Positions 31,858 to 40,501 of a stretch of DNA of 42,830 nucleotides are shown here, piece by piece (within the stretch, counting starts at the first letter, position 1; every line of letters begins with the position of its first letter). Both the position numbers and the translations under genes were made by a program. Location of the stretch: assembly GCA_023450615.1 (NCBI GenBank), contig JAEXGT010000081.1, positions 1 through 42,830 on the forward strand, read 5' to 3'. The notes beneath the pieces are model-generated. The model had not been told where the DNA came from. It saw only the letters and a program-made list of their open reading frames with translations, and searched no databases. Origin of the DNA: Pseudomonadota bacterium. GTDB taxonomy: Bacteria > Pseudomonadota > Alphaproteobacteria > Rhizobiales > Beijerinckiaceae.

Positions 31858-34124
31858 CAGACCGGAATACCACGGCTTTCGGCAAAGTGAGCAAGCTTCG
31901 GGCGCAGCGTATCGCCGCTTCCCGCATGCTCGAGTTCATCGTGAAGGAAGGTTCTGAGCTCGGCGACATCGAGCGCGAGCAGCATGGCTTTCACCGGCCC
32001 GATGGAGGCCGGGGACATGGACAGCGAACGGAAGCCCAGGCCCAGCAGCGCCATGGCTTCGAGCGGGCGTCCGCCGATCTCGCCGCACAGGGTCGCCTGG
32101 CAGTTCGAGGCCTGCGCCTGCTCGGCCACCATCTTCAAAGCGCGCAGCATAGGCGTGCTCAACGGGTCGAAGCGATCCGCCACGCGCCGGTTCTCGCGGT
32201 CGATGGCGAAGAGAAACTGCATCAGATCGTTCGAGCCGATGGAGATGAAATCGGCGCGGTCGCAGATTTCCTTGAGCTGGAAGAGGAGCGAAGGCACTTC
32301 CAGCATCACGCCGAGCTTGAGATCGGACGGCAGGGCGTGGCCGTGATGCGACAGATAGGTCTTCTCGCGCTCCACGATGGCCCGCGCGCGCTCGAACTCG
32401 TCGCAGGTCGCCACCATCGGGAACATGATCTTCAAGGGGCGGCCGGAAGCCGCCTTGAGCAGGGCGCGCACCTGCGCGCGCAGCAGGCCCGGACGGTCAA
32501 GGCCGATGCGGATCGCCCGCCAGCCGAGAGCGGGGTTCTCTTCTTCCACCGCCTGCATGTACGGCAGGATCTTGTCGCCGCCGATATCGAGGGTGCGGAA
32601 GGTCACCGGCTTGTCGCCCGTTTCCGCGAAGACGGCGCTGTAGAGCGCCTGCTGGTCGGACGCGGACGGCATCTTCTCCGCGATCATGAATTGCAGCTCG
32701 GTGCGGAACAGCCCGATGCCCGCGGCTCCGGTTTCATCGAGATGCGGCAGGTCGACCAGAAGGCCGGCATTGAGCTGCAGCGTGATCTCGACGCCATCCT
32801 TGGTGACGGACGGCACATTGCGCAGCTTGAGATACTGCTCCTGGCGCTTGGCGCGCAGCCGCGCCTTCTCGGCATAGGCGGCTTCCACATCCGCATTCGG
32901 ACGGATCTGCACTTCGCCCGCCGCGCCGTCGACGATGATAGCGTCGCCCGGTTCCGTGAGCGACGTCGCGTTCGACACCTCGCCCACGGCGGGAATGCCG
33001 AGCGCGCGCGCCACGATGGCGATGTGGCTGGTCGGGCCGCCTTCCTCGAGCACGAGGCCGCGCAGGCGCGAGCGGTCGTAATCGAGAAGCGCGGCGGGAC
33101 CCATGGAGCGCGCCACGAGGATGGCGTTGTCGGGCAAGGAATGGCGCTCGGCCACCATGTCGCGCCCGACGAGCCGGTGCAGCAGGCGGTTGGCGAGATC
33201 GTCGAGATCGTGCAGGCGCTCGCGCAGATACGGATCCGTCTGGCGCAGCATGCGGGCGCGGTTGTCGGACTGCACGCGCTCCACGGCGGCCTCGGCGGTG
33301 AGGCCGGACGCGACCGCCTCGCGCATGCGGCGCAGCCAGCCCTGATCGTGAGCGAACATGCGGAAGGTTTCGAGAACCTCGCGGTGCTCGCCGTGATGGG
33401 CCACGTCGCCGCGCTCGATCAGCTCGTCGATGGAGGTGCGTACTTCGCCGATGGCCTTCTCCAGGCGTTGAAGCTCTCCATCGACGTTCTCGGCGATCAG
33501 GTTCTTGATGACGACGCGGGGCTCGTGCAGCACCACATGGCCAAGGCCCACGCCGTCGGCCAAAGCCGTGCCCTTCTGATAGACGGGGCGGCGAAGCGCA
33601 ATGCCGGTATCGACCGGCGCGAGGGCTTGCAGCTCGCCGGTGGCGAGCATCTCGGCGACCACCATGGCGGTGGTCTGGAGCGCCTCGACTTCCTCTTCCG
33701 TATAGACCCGGTAAGTGCGGTTCTGGACGACAAGGACGCCGAGGGTATTGCCTGCGCGCAGCAGGGGCACGCCGAGGAAGGCGTGGTAAATCTCTTCGCC
33801 CGTCTCCGGCTTGTAGGAGAAGGAGGGGTGGCTCTGGGCGTCGGACAGGGCCAGCGGCTCGGCCGTGGAGGCGATGAGGCCGACGAGGCCCTCGCCCGAG
33901 CGCATGACGGTGAGGTGGACGGCTTCCCGGTTCAGGCCTTCCGTGGCGAACAGCTCGAGGACGCCGTCGCCACGCATCACATAGACGGAACACACCTCCG
34001 CCACCATGTTGGCGGCGATCTGAATCACGATCTTGTCGAGGCGGTCCTGGGCCCCTACCGGCTCCGCCATGATCTCGCGGAGGCGGCGCAGCAGAAGGCG
34101 CGGACCGCCGGGAGCGCTTGGCAT
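31857..34124 (-). CDS. ptsP: PTS-Ntr enzyme I (GAF-containing PEP phosphotransferase)
   Basis: First kinase of the nitrogen-type PTS; passes phosphate from PEP to NPr and then EIIA-Ntr. 755 aa. N-terminal GAF sensor domain (about 20-165, which in relatives binds glutamine), PEP-utiliser N-domain (about 180-300), the phosphohistidine domain with H367 in GGPTSHIAIVA, and the PEP-binding barrel (GIGLFRTELQFM, RTLDIGGDK, FISIGSNDLMQF, CGEIGG). No sugar PTS gene is present nearby, as expected for a regulatory PTS. The start at 34124 has a weak ribosome site. It heads the overlapping chain with prfA, fosX and prmC. Confidence 0.94.
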   Translation of the reverse strand: MPSAPGGPRLLLRRLREIMAEPVGAQDRLDKIVIQIAANMVAEVCSVYVMRGDGVLELFATEGLNREAVHLTVMRSGEGLVGLIASTAEPLALSDAQSHPSFSYKPETGEEIYHAFLGVPLLRAGNTLGVLVVQNRTYRVYTEEEVEALQTTAMVVAEMLATGELQALAPVDTGIALRRPVYQKGTALADGVGLGHVVLHEPRVVIKNLIAENVDGELQRLEKAIGEVRTSIDELIERGDVAHHGEHREVLETFRMFAHDQGWLRRMREAVASGLTAEAAVERVQSDNRARMLRQTDPYLRERLHDLDDLANRLLHRLVGRDMVAERHSLPDNAILVARSMGPAALLDYDRSRLRGLVLEEGGPTSHIAIVARALGIPAVGEVSNATSLTEPGDAIIVDGAAGEVQIRPNADVEAAYAEKARLRAKRQEQYLKLRNVPSVTKDGVEITLQLNAGLLVDLPHLDETGAAGIGLFRTELQFMIAEKMPSASDQQALYSAVFAETGDKPVTFRTLDIGGDKILPYMQAVEEENPALGWRAIRIGLDRPGLLRAQVRALLKAASGRPLKIMFPMVATCDEFERARAIVEREKTYLSHHGHALPSDLKLGVMLEVPSLLFQLKEICDRADFISIGSNDLMQFLFAIDRENRRVADRFDPLSTPMLRALKMVAEQAQASNCQATLCGEIGGRPLEAMALLGLGFRSLSMSPASIGPVKAMLLALDVAELRTFLHDELEHAGSGDTLRPKLAHFAESRGIPV

Positions 34125-34228
34125 GAGCTTTAAGGTTCCCGTCCTTCGGAGCCGGTGAGGCGAACCGGCGGTTGTTGAGCCAAGTTTGGCAGGCCGAGAG
34201 ACTAGCCGTCAATCGGGCCTGCGGGCAA

Positions 34229-35467
34229 TCAAGCCTTGTCCAAGCCGTATAGCGAGTGGAGCGTACGCACGGCAAGTTCCGTATAGGCCTGGTCGATCAA
34301 TACAGAGAACTTAATTTCAGAAGTCGTGATCGCGCGGATATTGATTCCCTTGTCAGCCAAGGCTTTGAAGGCCTTCGCTGCCACGCCCGCATGGCTGCGC
34401 ATGCCAACCCCGATGGCCGAGACCTTCACCACGTCGGTCGCGCCCTGGAGGTCGCGGAACTCGATCTCCTCCTTGTGGGCGTTCAGCACCGCGCAGGCCC
34501 GCTCGTACTCGGCGGAGGGAACCGTGAAGGTGATGTCCGTGGTGGTGGTGTCGTCCGAGACCACTTGGATGATCATGTCCACGTTGATGTTGGCGTCGGC
34601 CAAAGGCACAAAGATCGAGGCGGCGATGCCCGGCTTGTCGGCCACATTCCGCAACGTAATCTGGGCTTCGTCGCGCGAATAGGCGATGCCCGTGACAACC
34701 TGCTGTTCCATGATGTCTTCCTCGTCGCAGATGAGGGTGCCGAGCTTGGGGTCGGCGGGATCGTCGAAGCTGGAGCGCACATAGGTGGGGACCTGGTGCA
34801 TCATGGCGAGCTCGACCGAGCGCACCTGAAGCACCTTGGCGCCCAGCGAAGCCATCTCCAGCATTTCCTCGTAGGAAACTTTATCCAGGCGCTGTGCCTT
34901 GGGCACGATGCGCGGATCGGTGGTGTAGACGCCGTCCACATCCGTATAAATGTCGCAGCGCTCGGCCCCGATGGCGGCGGCCAGCGCCACCGCGCTCGTG
35001 TCAGAGCCGCCACGGCCCAGGGTGGTGACGCGGCGGGTATCCTGGTGAACGCCCTGGAAGCCCGAAACGACAGCGACTTCCTTGTTCTTTTCAAAGCTTT
35101 CGATGATGCCGGAGCCGTCGATGTCGACGATGCGGGCCGAGCCGTGGGCATCGGACGTCATGATCGGGATCTGCCAGCCCTGCCAGGACCGGGCCTTGAT
35201 GCCGATTTCCTGCAGCGCGATGGCGAGAAGCCCAGAGGTGACCTGCTCGCCGGAGGCGACGACCACGTCGTATTCCTTGGCGTCGTAGAGGGCGGAGGCC
35301 TCTTTCACCCAGCCGACCAGCTCGTTGGTCTTGCCCGACATGGCCGAGACCACCACGGCGACGTCAAAGCCGGCCTCGACCTCGCGTTTGACGTGCCGCG
35401 CCACGTTGCGGATGCGCTCTACGTTGGCGACGGATGTACCGCCGAACTTCATGACAAGACGGGGCAT
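34229..35467 (-). CDS. lysC: aspartate kinase
   Basis: First step to lysine, threonine and methionine. 412 aa. It begins MPRLVMKFGGTSVANVERI (the KFGGTS substrate motif), with the kinase core including GRGGSDTSAVALAAAIGAERCDIYTDVDGVYTTDP. Two C-terminal ACT domains follow (about 265-410, e.g. KVSAIGVGMRSHAGVAAKAF and INIRAITTSEIKFSVLI) that sense lysine and/or threonine. It is 104 bases upstream of ptsP on the same strand and divergent from ubiG. Confidence 0.96.
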   Translation of the reverse strand: MPRLVMKFGGTSVANVERIRNVARHVKREVEAGFDVAVVVSAMSGKTNELVGWVKEASALYDAKEYDVVVASGEQVTSGLLAIALQEIGIKARSWQGWQIPIMTSDAHGSARIVDIDGSGIIESFEKNKEVAVVSGFQGVHQDTRRVTTLGRGGSDTSAVALAAAIGAERCDIYTDVDGVYTTDPRIVPKAQRLDKVSYEEMLEMASLGAKVLQVRSVELAMMHQVPTYVRSSFDDPADPKLGTLICDEEDIMEQQVVTGIAYSRDEAQITLRNVADKPGIAASIFVPLADANINVDMIIQVVSDDTTTTDITFTVPSAEYERACAVLNAHKEEIEFRDLQGATDVVKVSAIGVGMRSHAGVAAKAFKALADKGINIRAITTSEIKFSVLIDQAYTELAVRTLHSLYGLDKA

Positions 35468-35595
35468 GCGAAGAAGGCCGTGGGTTAGGGAAAAATTTTG
35501 CCCTTCGCGACTTGGAAAGGCGCGTATACATGACGGTAGGGCCGCGCCCTGTCAACGCGCGGAAATCAATTCTTTAGCCTAAGGAATCTGGTCTC

Positions 35596-36339
35596 ATGAC
35601 GGATGCCGCCTCCACGACCATCGACCCGGCCGAAGTCGCCCGTTTCGAGCAGATTGCCGAAACCTGGTGGGACCCGAACGGCCCCATGAAGGTGCTGCAC
35701 ACATTCAATCCCGTCCGCCTCGCCTATATCCGGGACGAGGCCTGCCGCCGATTCGGGCGCGATCCGCGCTCCGCCCGCTCGCTGGAGGGGCTGACGATCC
35801 TCGATGTGGGCTGCGGCGGCGGCGTGCTGTCGGAGCCTCTTGGCCGTCTTGGCGCAACCGTAACGGGCCTCGACCCCGCCCCCACCAACATCTCCGTGGC
35901 GAAGCTCCATGCGGAGCGCGCGGGGGTACCGGTGGATTTTCGCAATGAGACCGTCGAGGCCGTGGTCGCACGGGGGGAGACGTTCGACATCGTGCTCGCC
36001 ATGGAGGTGGTGGAGCATGTCGCCGACGTGCAGGCTTTCGTGGATGCCTGCGCCCAGGCCGTGAAACCGGGCGGGGTTCTGGTCATGGCGACCATCAACC
36101 GGACGCTCCGCTCCTTCGCCTCCGCCATCGTCGGGGCCGAATACATCCTCCGCTGGCTGCCGAAAGGCACTCACGAGTGGGACAAATTCGTCACCCCTGA
36201 CGAACTGACCGATGCGCTGCGCAAAGCCGGCTTTGCCGTCGGCGACCTGACCGGCGTCGGCTACAACCCCTTGCGGGACAGCTGGTCCCTCAGCCGGGAC
36301 CTCTCGGTCAATTACATGCTCCTCGCCTCGCGCACCTGA
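35596..36339 (+). CDS. ubiG: ubiquinone biosynthesis O-methyltransferase
   Basis: SAM-dependent enzyme for both O-methylations in ubiquinone synthesis. 247 aa. It has ARFEQIAETWWDPNGPMKVLHTFNPVRL, typical of UbiG, SAM loop DVGCGGG at 70-76, LDPAPTNISVAKLHA, and the block FDIVLAMEVVEHVADVQAFV. GGAA lies just upstream. The 3' end overlaps the convergent nhaA by 28 bases. Confidence 0.95.
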   Translation: MTDAASTTIDPAEVARFEQIAETWWDPNGPMKVLHTFNPVRLAYIRDEACRRFGRDPRSARSLEGLTILDVGCGGGVLSEPLGRLGATVTGLDPAPTNISVAKLHAERAGVPVDFRNETVEAVVARGETFDIVLAMEVVEHVADVQAFVDACAQAVKPGGVLVMATINRTLRSFASAIVGAEYILRWLPKGTHEWDKFVTPDELTDALRKAGFAVGDLTGVGYNPLRDSWSLSRDLSVNYMLLASRT

Positions 36340-37526
36340 AGCTTTTCACGCGGGGCGAAGCTGAGCAGGATATAACCCGCCAGCGCCGAGAGGACCGAGC
36401 CCATGAGCACGCCTATCTTGGCCTCGTCGGTGAGCAGGGGATCATCCGGGAAGGCGAGGGCGCCGATGAACAGGCTCATGGTGAAGCCGATGCCGCAGAG
36501 CAGGGCTACTCCATAGCATTGCAGCCGCGACGCGCCTGCGGGCATGTCGGCCAGGTTCAGCCTGATCGCCAGTTCCGAGAAGGCAAACACGCCCATCTGC
36601 TTGCCGAGGAAGAGGCCCATGGCGATGCCGAGCGGCAGAGGACTAAGCAGGGCGTCAAACGATAGACCCGACAGCGACACGCCCGCATTGGCAAGACCGA
36701 AGATCGGGATGATGCCGAAGGAAACCGGCTTGTGAAGCGCATGCTCCAGGCGGTGGAGCGGCGCATCCTCTGCCCGTGTTGCCTTCGGGTTGGCTTGAAG
36801 GGGAATGGTGAGCGCAAGCGCCACGCCCGCCAGGGTTGCGTGAATGCCCGATTGCAGCACGAAGAACCACAGCACCGCGCCGACGAGCAGATAGGGCACG
36901 AGGATCGTGATGTTGAAACGGTTGAAGGCCACGAGCACAAGAAGGCAAAGCGCGGCTGCGCCCAGCATCGGAAGCGAGAGGTCGCTCGTATAGAACAGGG
37001 CGATGATGATGATCGCGCCCAGATCGTCGAGGATCGCGAGGGCCGTGAGGAAAATCTTGAGGGAGGTCGGCACGCGAGAGCCGAGCACTGCCAGCACGCC
37101 GAGCGCGAAGGCGATGTCGGTGGCGGCGGGAATGGCCCAGCCATGATGCAGGTGCGGCTCATTGCGCGTGATGACGAGATACACGAGCGCCGGCACGATC
37201 ATGCCGCCGAGCGCCGCGATGCCGGGCAGGATGCGGCGCGGCCACGTGGAGAGCTGCCCGTCCAGCATCTCACGCTTGATCTCAAGTCCCACGAGCAGGA
37301 AGAAAACCGCCATCAGCGCATCGTTAATCCAATGCAGGATGCTGAGGCCGAAGATGTAGGTTTTGAGGATCCCGAAATAGACGGGCGCTGCAGGAGAGTT
37401 GGCGAGAGCGAGCGCGATCACCGTCACGCCCATCAGGATGATGCCGCCTGAGGCTCCGCTGTCGAAGAACTTGCGCATCAAGGAGATGCGGCGCATGGGC
37501 CTCACGTGGCTTTTCTGTCGGTCCAT
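36312..37526 (-). CDS. nhaA: Na+/H+ antiporter NhaA
   Basis: Exchanges cytoplasmic Na+ or Li+ for protons. 404 aa with about twelve helices. The ion-binding residues are present: D137 in AATDIAFALGVL (E. coli D133) and D167-D168 in LAILDDLGAI (E. coli D163-D164). LHWINDALMAVFFLLVGLEIKRE and CGIGFTMSLFIGALAF are hallmark blocks. The start at 37526 follows GGAGTGAGGG. The stop overlaps ubiG's 3' end. Confidence 0.96.
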   Translation of the reverse strand: MDRQKSHVRPMRRISLMRKFFDSGASGGIILMGVTVIALALANSPAAPVYFGILKTYIFGLSILHWINDALMAVFFLLVGLEIKREMLDGQLSTWPRRILPGIAALGGMIVPALVYLVITRNEPHLHHGWAIPAATDIAFALGVLAVLGSRVPTSLKIFLTALAILDDLGAIIIIALFYTSDLSLPMLGAAALCLLVLVAFNRFNITILVPYLLVGAVLWFFVLQSGIHATLAGVALALTIPLQANPKATRAEDAPLHRLEHALHKPVSFGIIPIFGLANAGVSLSGLSFDALLSPLPLGIAMGLFLGKQMGVFAFSELAIRLNLADMPAGASRLQCYGVALLCGIGFTMSLFIGALAFPDDPLLTDEAKIGVLMGSVLSALAGYILLSFAPREKLQVREARSM

Positions 37527-37627
37527 CCCTCACTCCTGTCACTCACAACCGGTCATACCCGGAAAGGTTCGAGGGAGGAGGCAAACCGGTTCCTCGTCCG
37601 TTCACAAAAACGGGAGCGCTCACTTTC

Positions 37628-38146
37628 TCAAGCGTGGGAAGGGATGTGCCGCCGCTTGGAGGAGAGGATCGTTTCCAGTCTCACGGGGCGATAATCCCAG
37701 GAATCGACACCCACATCGTATTGCCGGGTCTGAGGCTTGAGCTTGCCGTGCGAGTGTCCGTGAAGATCGATCCAGCCGCGGCCCATGTTCTTCCAGGTGC
37801 GGAACGCGTAATGGCACATGACGACGGCGCGTCCTTCGAGGGTAATCTCCGCATAGGCCTGCACGCTTTCCCAGCCAGTTGCAGCGAGCGTCGCGGGGCC
37901 GTCGTTGTTGCCCGTGATCAGGTGTTTGCGGCCGTTGAGCCGCGCGAGCAGTTCGTCGATGCGCCCGGAGTGCACGTGCAGAGCGAAGTCGCCCAGGTGC
38001 CAGACCTCGTCATCGACCGCGACGGTGTCATTCCAGTTGGCGATGAGCGCTTCGTCGTGCTCGGCGATCGTCGCGAAAGGACGCTTGTCGATCCGCAACA
38101 CCCGCGAATCGCCGAAATGAGTATCGCTCGTGAAGAAGATCGCCAA
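37628..38146 (-). CDS. calcineurin-like metallophosphoesterase
   Basis: 172 aa. Full metallophosphoesterase pattern: SDTHFGD, VDDEVWHLGDFAL, ITGNNDGP, VMCHYAFRTW and HGHSHGK supply the Asp/His/Asn ligands of a two-metal centre. Small single-domain members act on nucleotides or unknown phosphates; the substrate is not readable here. Same strand as nhaA, about 100 bases upstream of it, so the two could share a transcript. Confidence 0.88.
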   Translation of the reverse strand: MAIFFTSDTHFGDSRVLRIDKRPFATIAEHDEALIANWNDTVAVDDEVWHLGDFALHVHSGRIDELLARLNGRKHLITGNNDGPATLAATGWESVQAYAEITLEGRAVVMCHYAFRTWKNMGRGWIDLHGHSHGKLKPQTRQYDVGVDSWDYRPVRLETILSSKRRHIPSHA

Positions 38147-38276
38147 GGGAGATCCTATAGTTCAAGCCGGGTATGGAACGTCGTTGCACAAGGCTGAGAC
38201 CTCACAGGAGCGTCCCCCTTCAGGTGGATAAGCCCAAAGTCTCAAGATTTTATAGGAAAATAGAGATATTTACGTA

Positions 38277-38294
38277 GGGTAATGTGTGTTACCC
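38277..38294. promoter_or_regulatory. small palindrome in an AT-rich promoter zone
   Basis: GGGTAA (38277-38282) and TTACCC (38289-38294) with a 6-base centre. It lies in an AT-rich tract (38240-38290) upstream of the small secreted protein gene. It looks like a regulator site rather than a terminator, since no T-run follows. Confidence 0.4.
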
Positions 38295-38409
38295 CTCCCG
38301 CGCATCCGCGAAGTCGAGACAATAAAAGTTACCAACAGCTAGGCTCGATGCAAAGCGGGTGCTGATTAATTCAGAAACCAAGTTGCAATTTAAGCCTGGG
38401 GGCTAAATC

Positions 38410-38784
38410 GTGAAGACTATCGCAAAGCTGGCTGCCGCCGGCCTTTTCGTCATGGGCGCATGCGCTCCTGCCATGGCAATCGGGCCCGGCGTTTATACGG
38501 TAAAGGGCAATAACGGCGAGTCCACCTCGGAATATACGGGCACACTCACCATCGTCCAGACAAGCAAGGATACGTTCAAGCTCACCTGGGTCATCGGCGA
38601 TGAGCGGTATGACGGTTTCGCTGTCGGGGACGAGCATGTTCTTGCGGCAAGCTTCGTCACCAAGGGTGCAAGCGGAACGGCTCTCCTCGTCGAGGATGAT
38701 GAGAGCGAGGGTGGCTACCAGAGCATCTGGGCCTTCAAGGGCACGACGAAACTCGGCTACGAGGTCATCTCGCCGAAGAAGTAA
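38410..38784 (+). CDS. small secreted protein of unknown function
   Basis: 124 aa from a GTG start at 38410, preceded by GGGG at 7 bases. Signal peptide about 1-23 (IAKLAAAGLFVMGACAPAMA). The mature part is about 100 residues with many beta-strand patterns: GVYTVKGNNGESTSEYTGTLTIVQ, FKLTWVIGDERYDGFAVGDEHVLAASF, SIWAFKGTTKLGYEVI. It resembles a small exported beta-barrel/lipocalin-like group in Rhizobiales, but I cannot name a function. It has its own AT-rich promoter zone and a very strong terminator. Confidence 0.72.
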   Translation: MKTIAKLAAAGLFVMGACAPAMAIGPGVYTVKGNNGESTSEYTGTLTIVQTSKDTFKLTWVIGDERYDGFAVGDEHVLAASFVTKGASGTALLVEDDESEGGYQSIWAFKGTTKLGYEVISPKK

Positions 38785-38802
38785 GCCGCGATTTCTTAAT
38801 CG

Positions 38803-38833
38803 AGCCCCAAAAGTGAGACACACTTTTGGGGCT
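38803..38833. terminator. strong bidirectional terminator
   Basis: AGCCCCAAAAGTG (38803-38815) and CACTTTTGGGGCT (38821-38833) form a perfect 13-bp stem with a 5-base loop, 18 bases after the secreted protein stop and before the convergent DUF1178 stop. Only short T-runs follow. Confidence 0.8.
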
Positions 38834-38846
38834 GTTGCGTCAGCTT

Positions 38847-39290
38847 CTAGTTCCGGTCGTCCGGAACGACGGGGATCGGCAGCACATCGATCCCTTCTTC
38901 GAGAAGCGCACGGGCTTCCTCGAAATCGGCCTCTCCGTGGATCGAGCGCTCCTCCGTCTCGCCGAAATGCATCTTGCGCGCTTCCTCGACGAAGTTTTTG
39001 CCCACGTCCTCGGAATTCTTCAGCACATGCTCGCGCAGCGCGCGCAGAGCGGCGCGGATTTCCCGCTCCTTGTCCGACAGCACTGCCATGGGCTGCGTCT
39101 CCGGCTGCGGGGCGGGCATCTTGTCGGTGCGCGCGATGGAGGGCGCCATGATCTGCTTGTCGATCTTGGACGAGTTGCAGAACGGGCATGTGACGAGCCC
39201 GCGCGTGCGCTGCGTCTCGAATGCCTCGCTTGAAGGAAACCAGCTTTCGAATTCGTGGGCCTGCTCGCAGGCCAGGGCGTATTTGATCAT
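38847..39290 (-). CDS. DUF1178 family protein
   Basis: 147 aa. The N-terminus MIKYALACEQAHEFESWFPSSEAFETQ and a CPFC pair with the earlier Cys suggest a small zinc-ribbon. A helical charged middle (LSDKEREIRAALRALREHVLKNSEDVGKNFVEEARKMHFGE) and EEARALLEEGIDVLPIP complete the DUF1178 pattern. No function is established. It sits 41 bases after the nitrilase gene on the same strand, an arrangement I associate with alphaproteobacteria, so it may belong to the same process. Confidence 0.87.
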   Translation of the reverse strand: MIKYALACEQAHEFESWFPSSEAFETQRTRGLVTCPFCNSSKIDKQIMAPSIARTDKMPAPQPETQPMAVLSDKEREIRAALRALREHVLKNSEDVGKNFVEEARKMHFGETEERSIHGEADFEEARALLEEGIDVLPIPVVPDDRN

Positions 39291-39331
39291 GTCCTTGAGT
39301 TTGGGGTTACGCGATACACAAACATGAACGA

Positions 39332-40195
39332 TCAGGCAAAAGCCGTCTGACGGTTCTCGGAGGTTGATACGGTTTCGATCTTGAAGGAGCGCGCGTTCTT
39401 GAGCGTCGGAATGCGCCCGCGCACTTCCATGACCAGAGCCGGGTCGATCTCGGCGAGGATCACGCCGGGCTCCGTGCCCGCTTCCGCCAGCACGCGGCCC
39501 CAGGGGTCGACGATGATCGAATGGCCGAAGGTCTCGCGGCCGTCCTCATGCAGCCCGCCTTGAGCGGCGGAGATCATGAAGGAGCCCGTCTCGATGGCGC
39601 GCGCCCGGTGCAGGATGTTCCAATGCGCCTCGCCGGTCTGCTTCGTGAAGGCGGCGGGAGCCGTGAGAAACGATGCGCCGTTTTCCGCCAATGCCTTGTA
39701 GAGCGCCGCGAACCGCACGTCGTAGCAGATCGTCATGCCGAGATAGCCCCACGGCGTTTCCGCCAGCGCCGCCGTGCCGCCGCCGGTATAGGTAGCCGAT
39801 TCGCGCCAGCTCTCGCCGTTGGGCAGGTCCACGTCGTAGAGGTGGATCTTGTCGTAGCTCGTGACGATCTCCCCATCAGCGTTGATGAGGAAGGCGCGGT
39901 TGGCGACTTTGTCGCCCTCCTTCACGGCAATCGACCCGATCTGAATCATGATCTTCTTCTCGCGCGCCGTTTCGCGCAGGGCGGCGAGAACCGGATCGTT
40001 TGCTTGGTCGCCGATCTTCTCGAACAGCTCCGCCCGGTCGCGGCAGATGAGGGAGGTCATCTCCGGCGTCTGCGCGAAATGCGCCCCTTTGTCGGCGGCC
40101 TCGCGCACGAGAGCCACCGCGTCATCGCGGTTCTTCAGAACGTCGCGCCCGGAGCGCATCTGGATGCAGGCGGCGGTGAAGCGGGTCGAGGTCAT
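39332..40195 (-). CDS. nitrilase-family amidase, probably deaminated-glutathione amidase
   Basis: 287-aa carbon-nitrogen hydrolase with the Glu-Lys-Cys triad: E45 in TPEM, K116 in YDKIHLYDVD, C157 in MTICYDVRF. The pattern KIHLYDVDLPNG and DVRFAALYKALAENGA place it with the Nit1/NitFhit group, which removes deaminated glutathione formed by transaminase side reactions. The adjacent glutaredoxin gene (12 bases away) supports a glutathione-linked role. GGAGACC precedes the ATG. Confidence 0.85.
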   Translation of the reverse strand: MTSTRFTAACIQMRSGRDVLKNRDDAVALVREAADKGAHFAQTPEMTSLICRDRAELFEKIGDQANDPVLAALRETAREKKIMIQIGSIAVKEGDKVANRAFLINADGEIVTSYDKIHLYDVDLPNGESWRESATYTGGGTAALAETPWGYLGMTICYDVRFAALYKALAENGASFLTAPAAFTKQTGEAHWNILHRARAIETGSFMISAAQGGLHEDGRETFGHSIIVDPWGRVLAEAGTEPGVILAEIDPALVMEVRGRIPTLKNARSFKIETVSTSENRQTAFA

Positions 40196-40207
40196 GAAAG
40201 GTCTCCG

Positions 40208-40465
40208 TCAGGCCTTCAGAAGAGGCTCAAGCCCGCCCCTGTCGTCAAGGGCATAAAGGTCGTCGCAGCCGCCCACGTGCTTTCCGTCGATGAAGATCTG
40301 CGGCACGCTGGTGCGCCCGTCGGCCTTCTGGATCATCTCGGCCCGGGCCTCGGGCTTCTTCTCGATATCGATCTCGGTGAAGGCTGCGCCCTTCTTGTCG
40401 AGCAGTTCCTTCGCAGCCGAGCAATAGGGGCACCAGCTCTTGGTATAGATCGTGATGGACGGCAT
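40208..40465 (-). CDS. grxC: glutaredoxin 3
   Basis: 85-aa dithiol glutaredoxin. Redox centre C12-P-Y-C15 in SWCPYCSAAKELL, the glutathione-binding TSVPQIFIDG with the cis-proline, and the GGCDDLYAL block. Reduces disulfides and glutathione mixed disulfides. Operon with the nitrilase gene; GGAGAC upstream. Confidence 0.94.
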   Translation of the reverse strand: MPSITIYTKSWCPYCSAAKELLDKKGAAFTEIDIEKKPEARAEMIQKADGRTSVPQIFIDGKHVGGCDDLYALDDRGGLEPLLKA

Positions 40466-40501
40466 GAATGTCTCCGTAGCGTGGCCTAGATATAGGAAGA
40501 G

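Noticed and set aside
31887..34133. A 748-codon open frame on the plus strand opposite ptsP
   Set aside because: High GC leaves the antisense frame open. The peptide is His/Arg/Gly/Ala-rich low-complexity sequence, while the opposite strand encodes a clear EI-Ntr.
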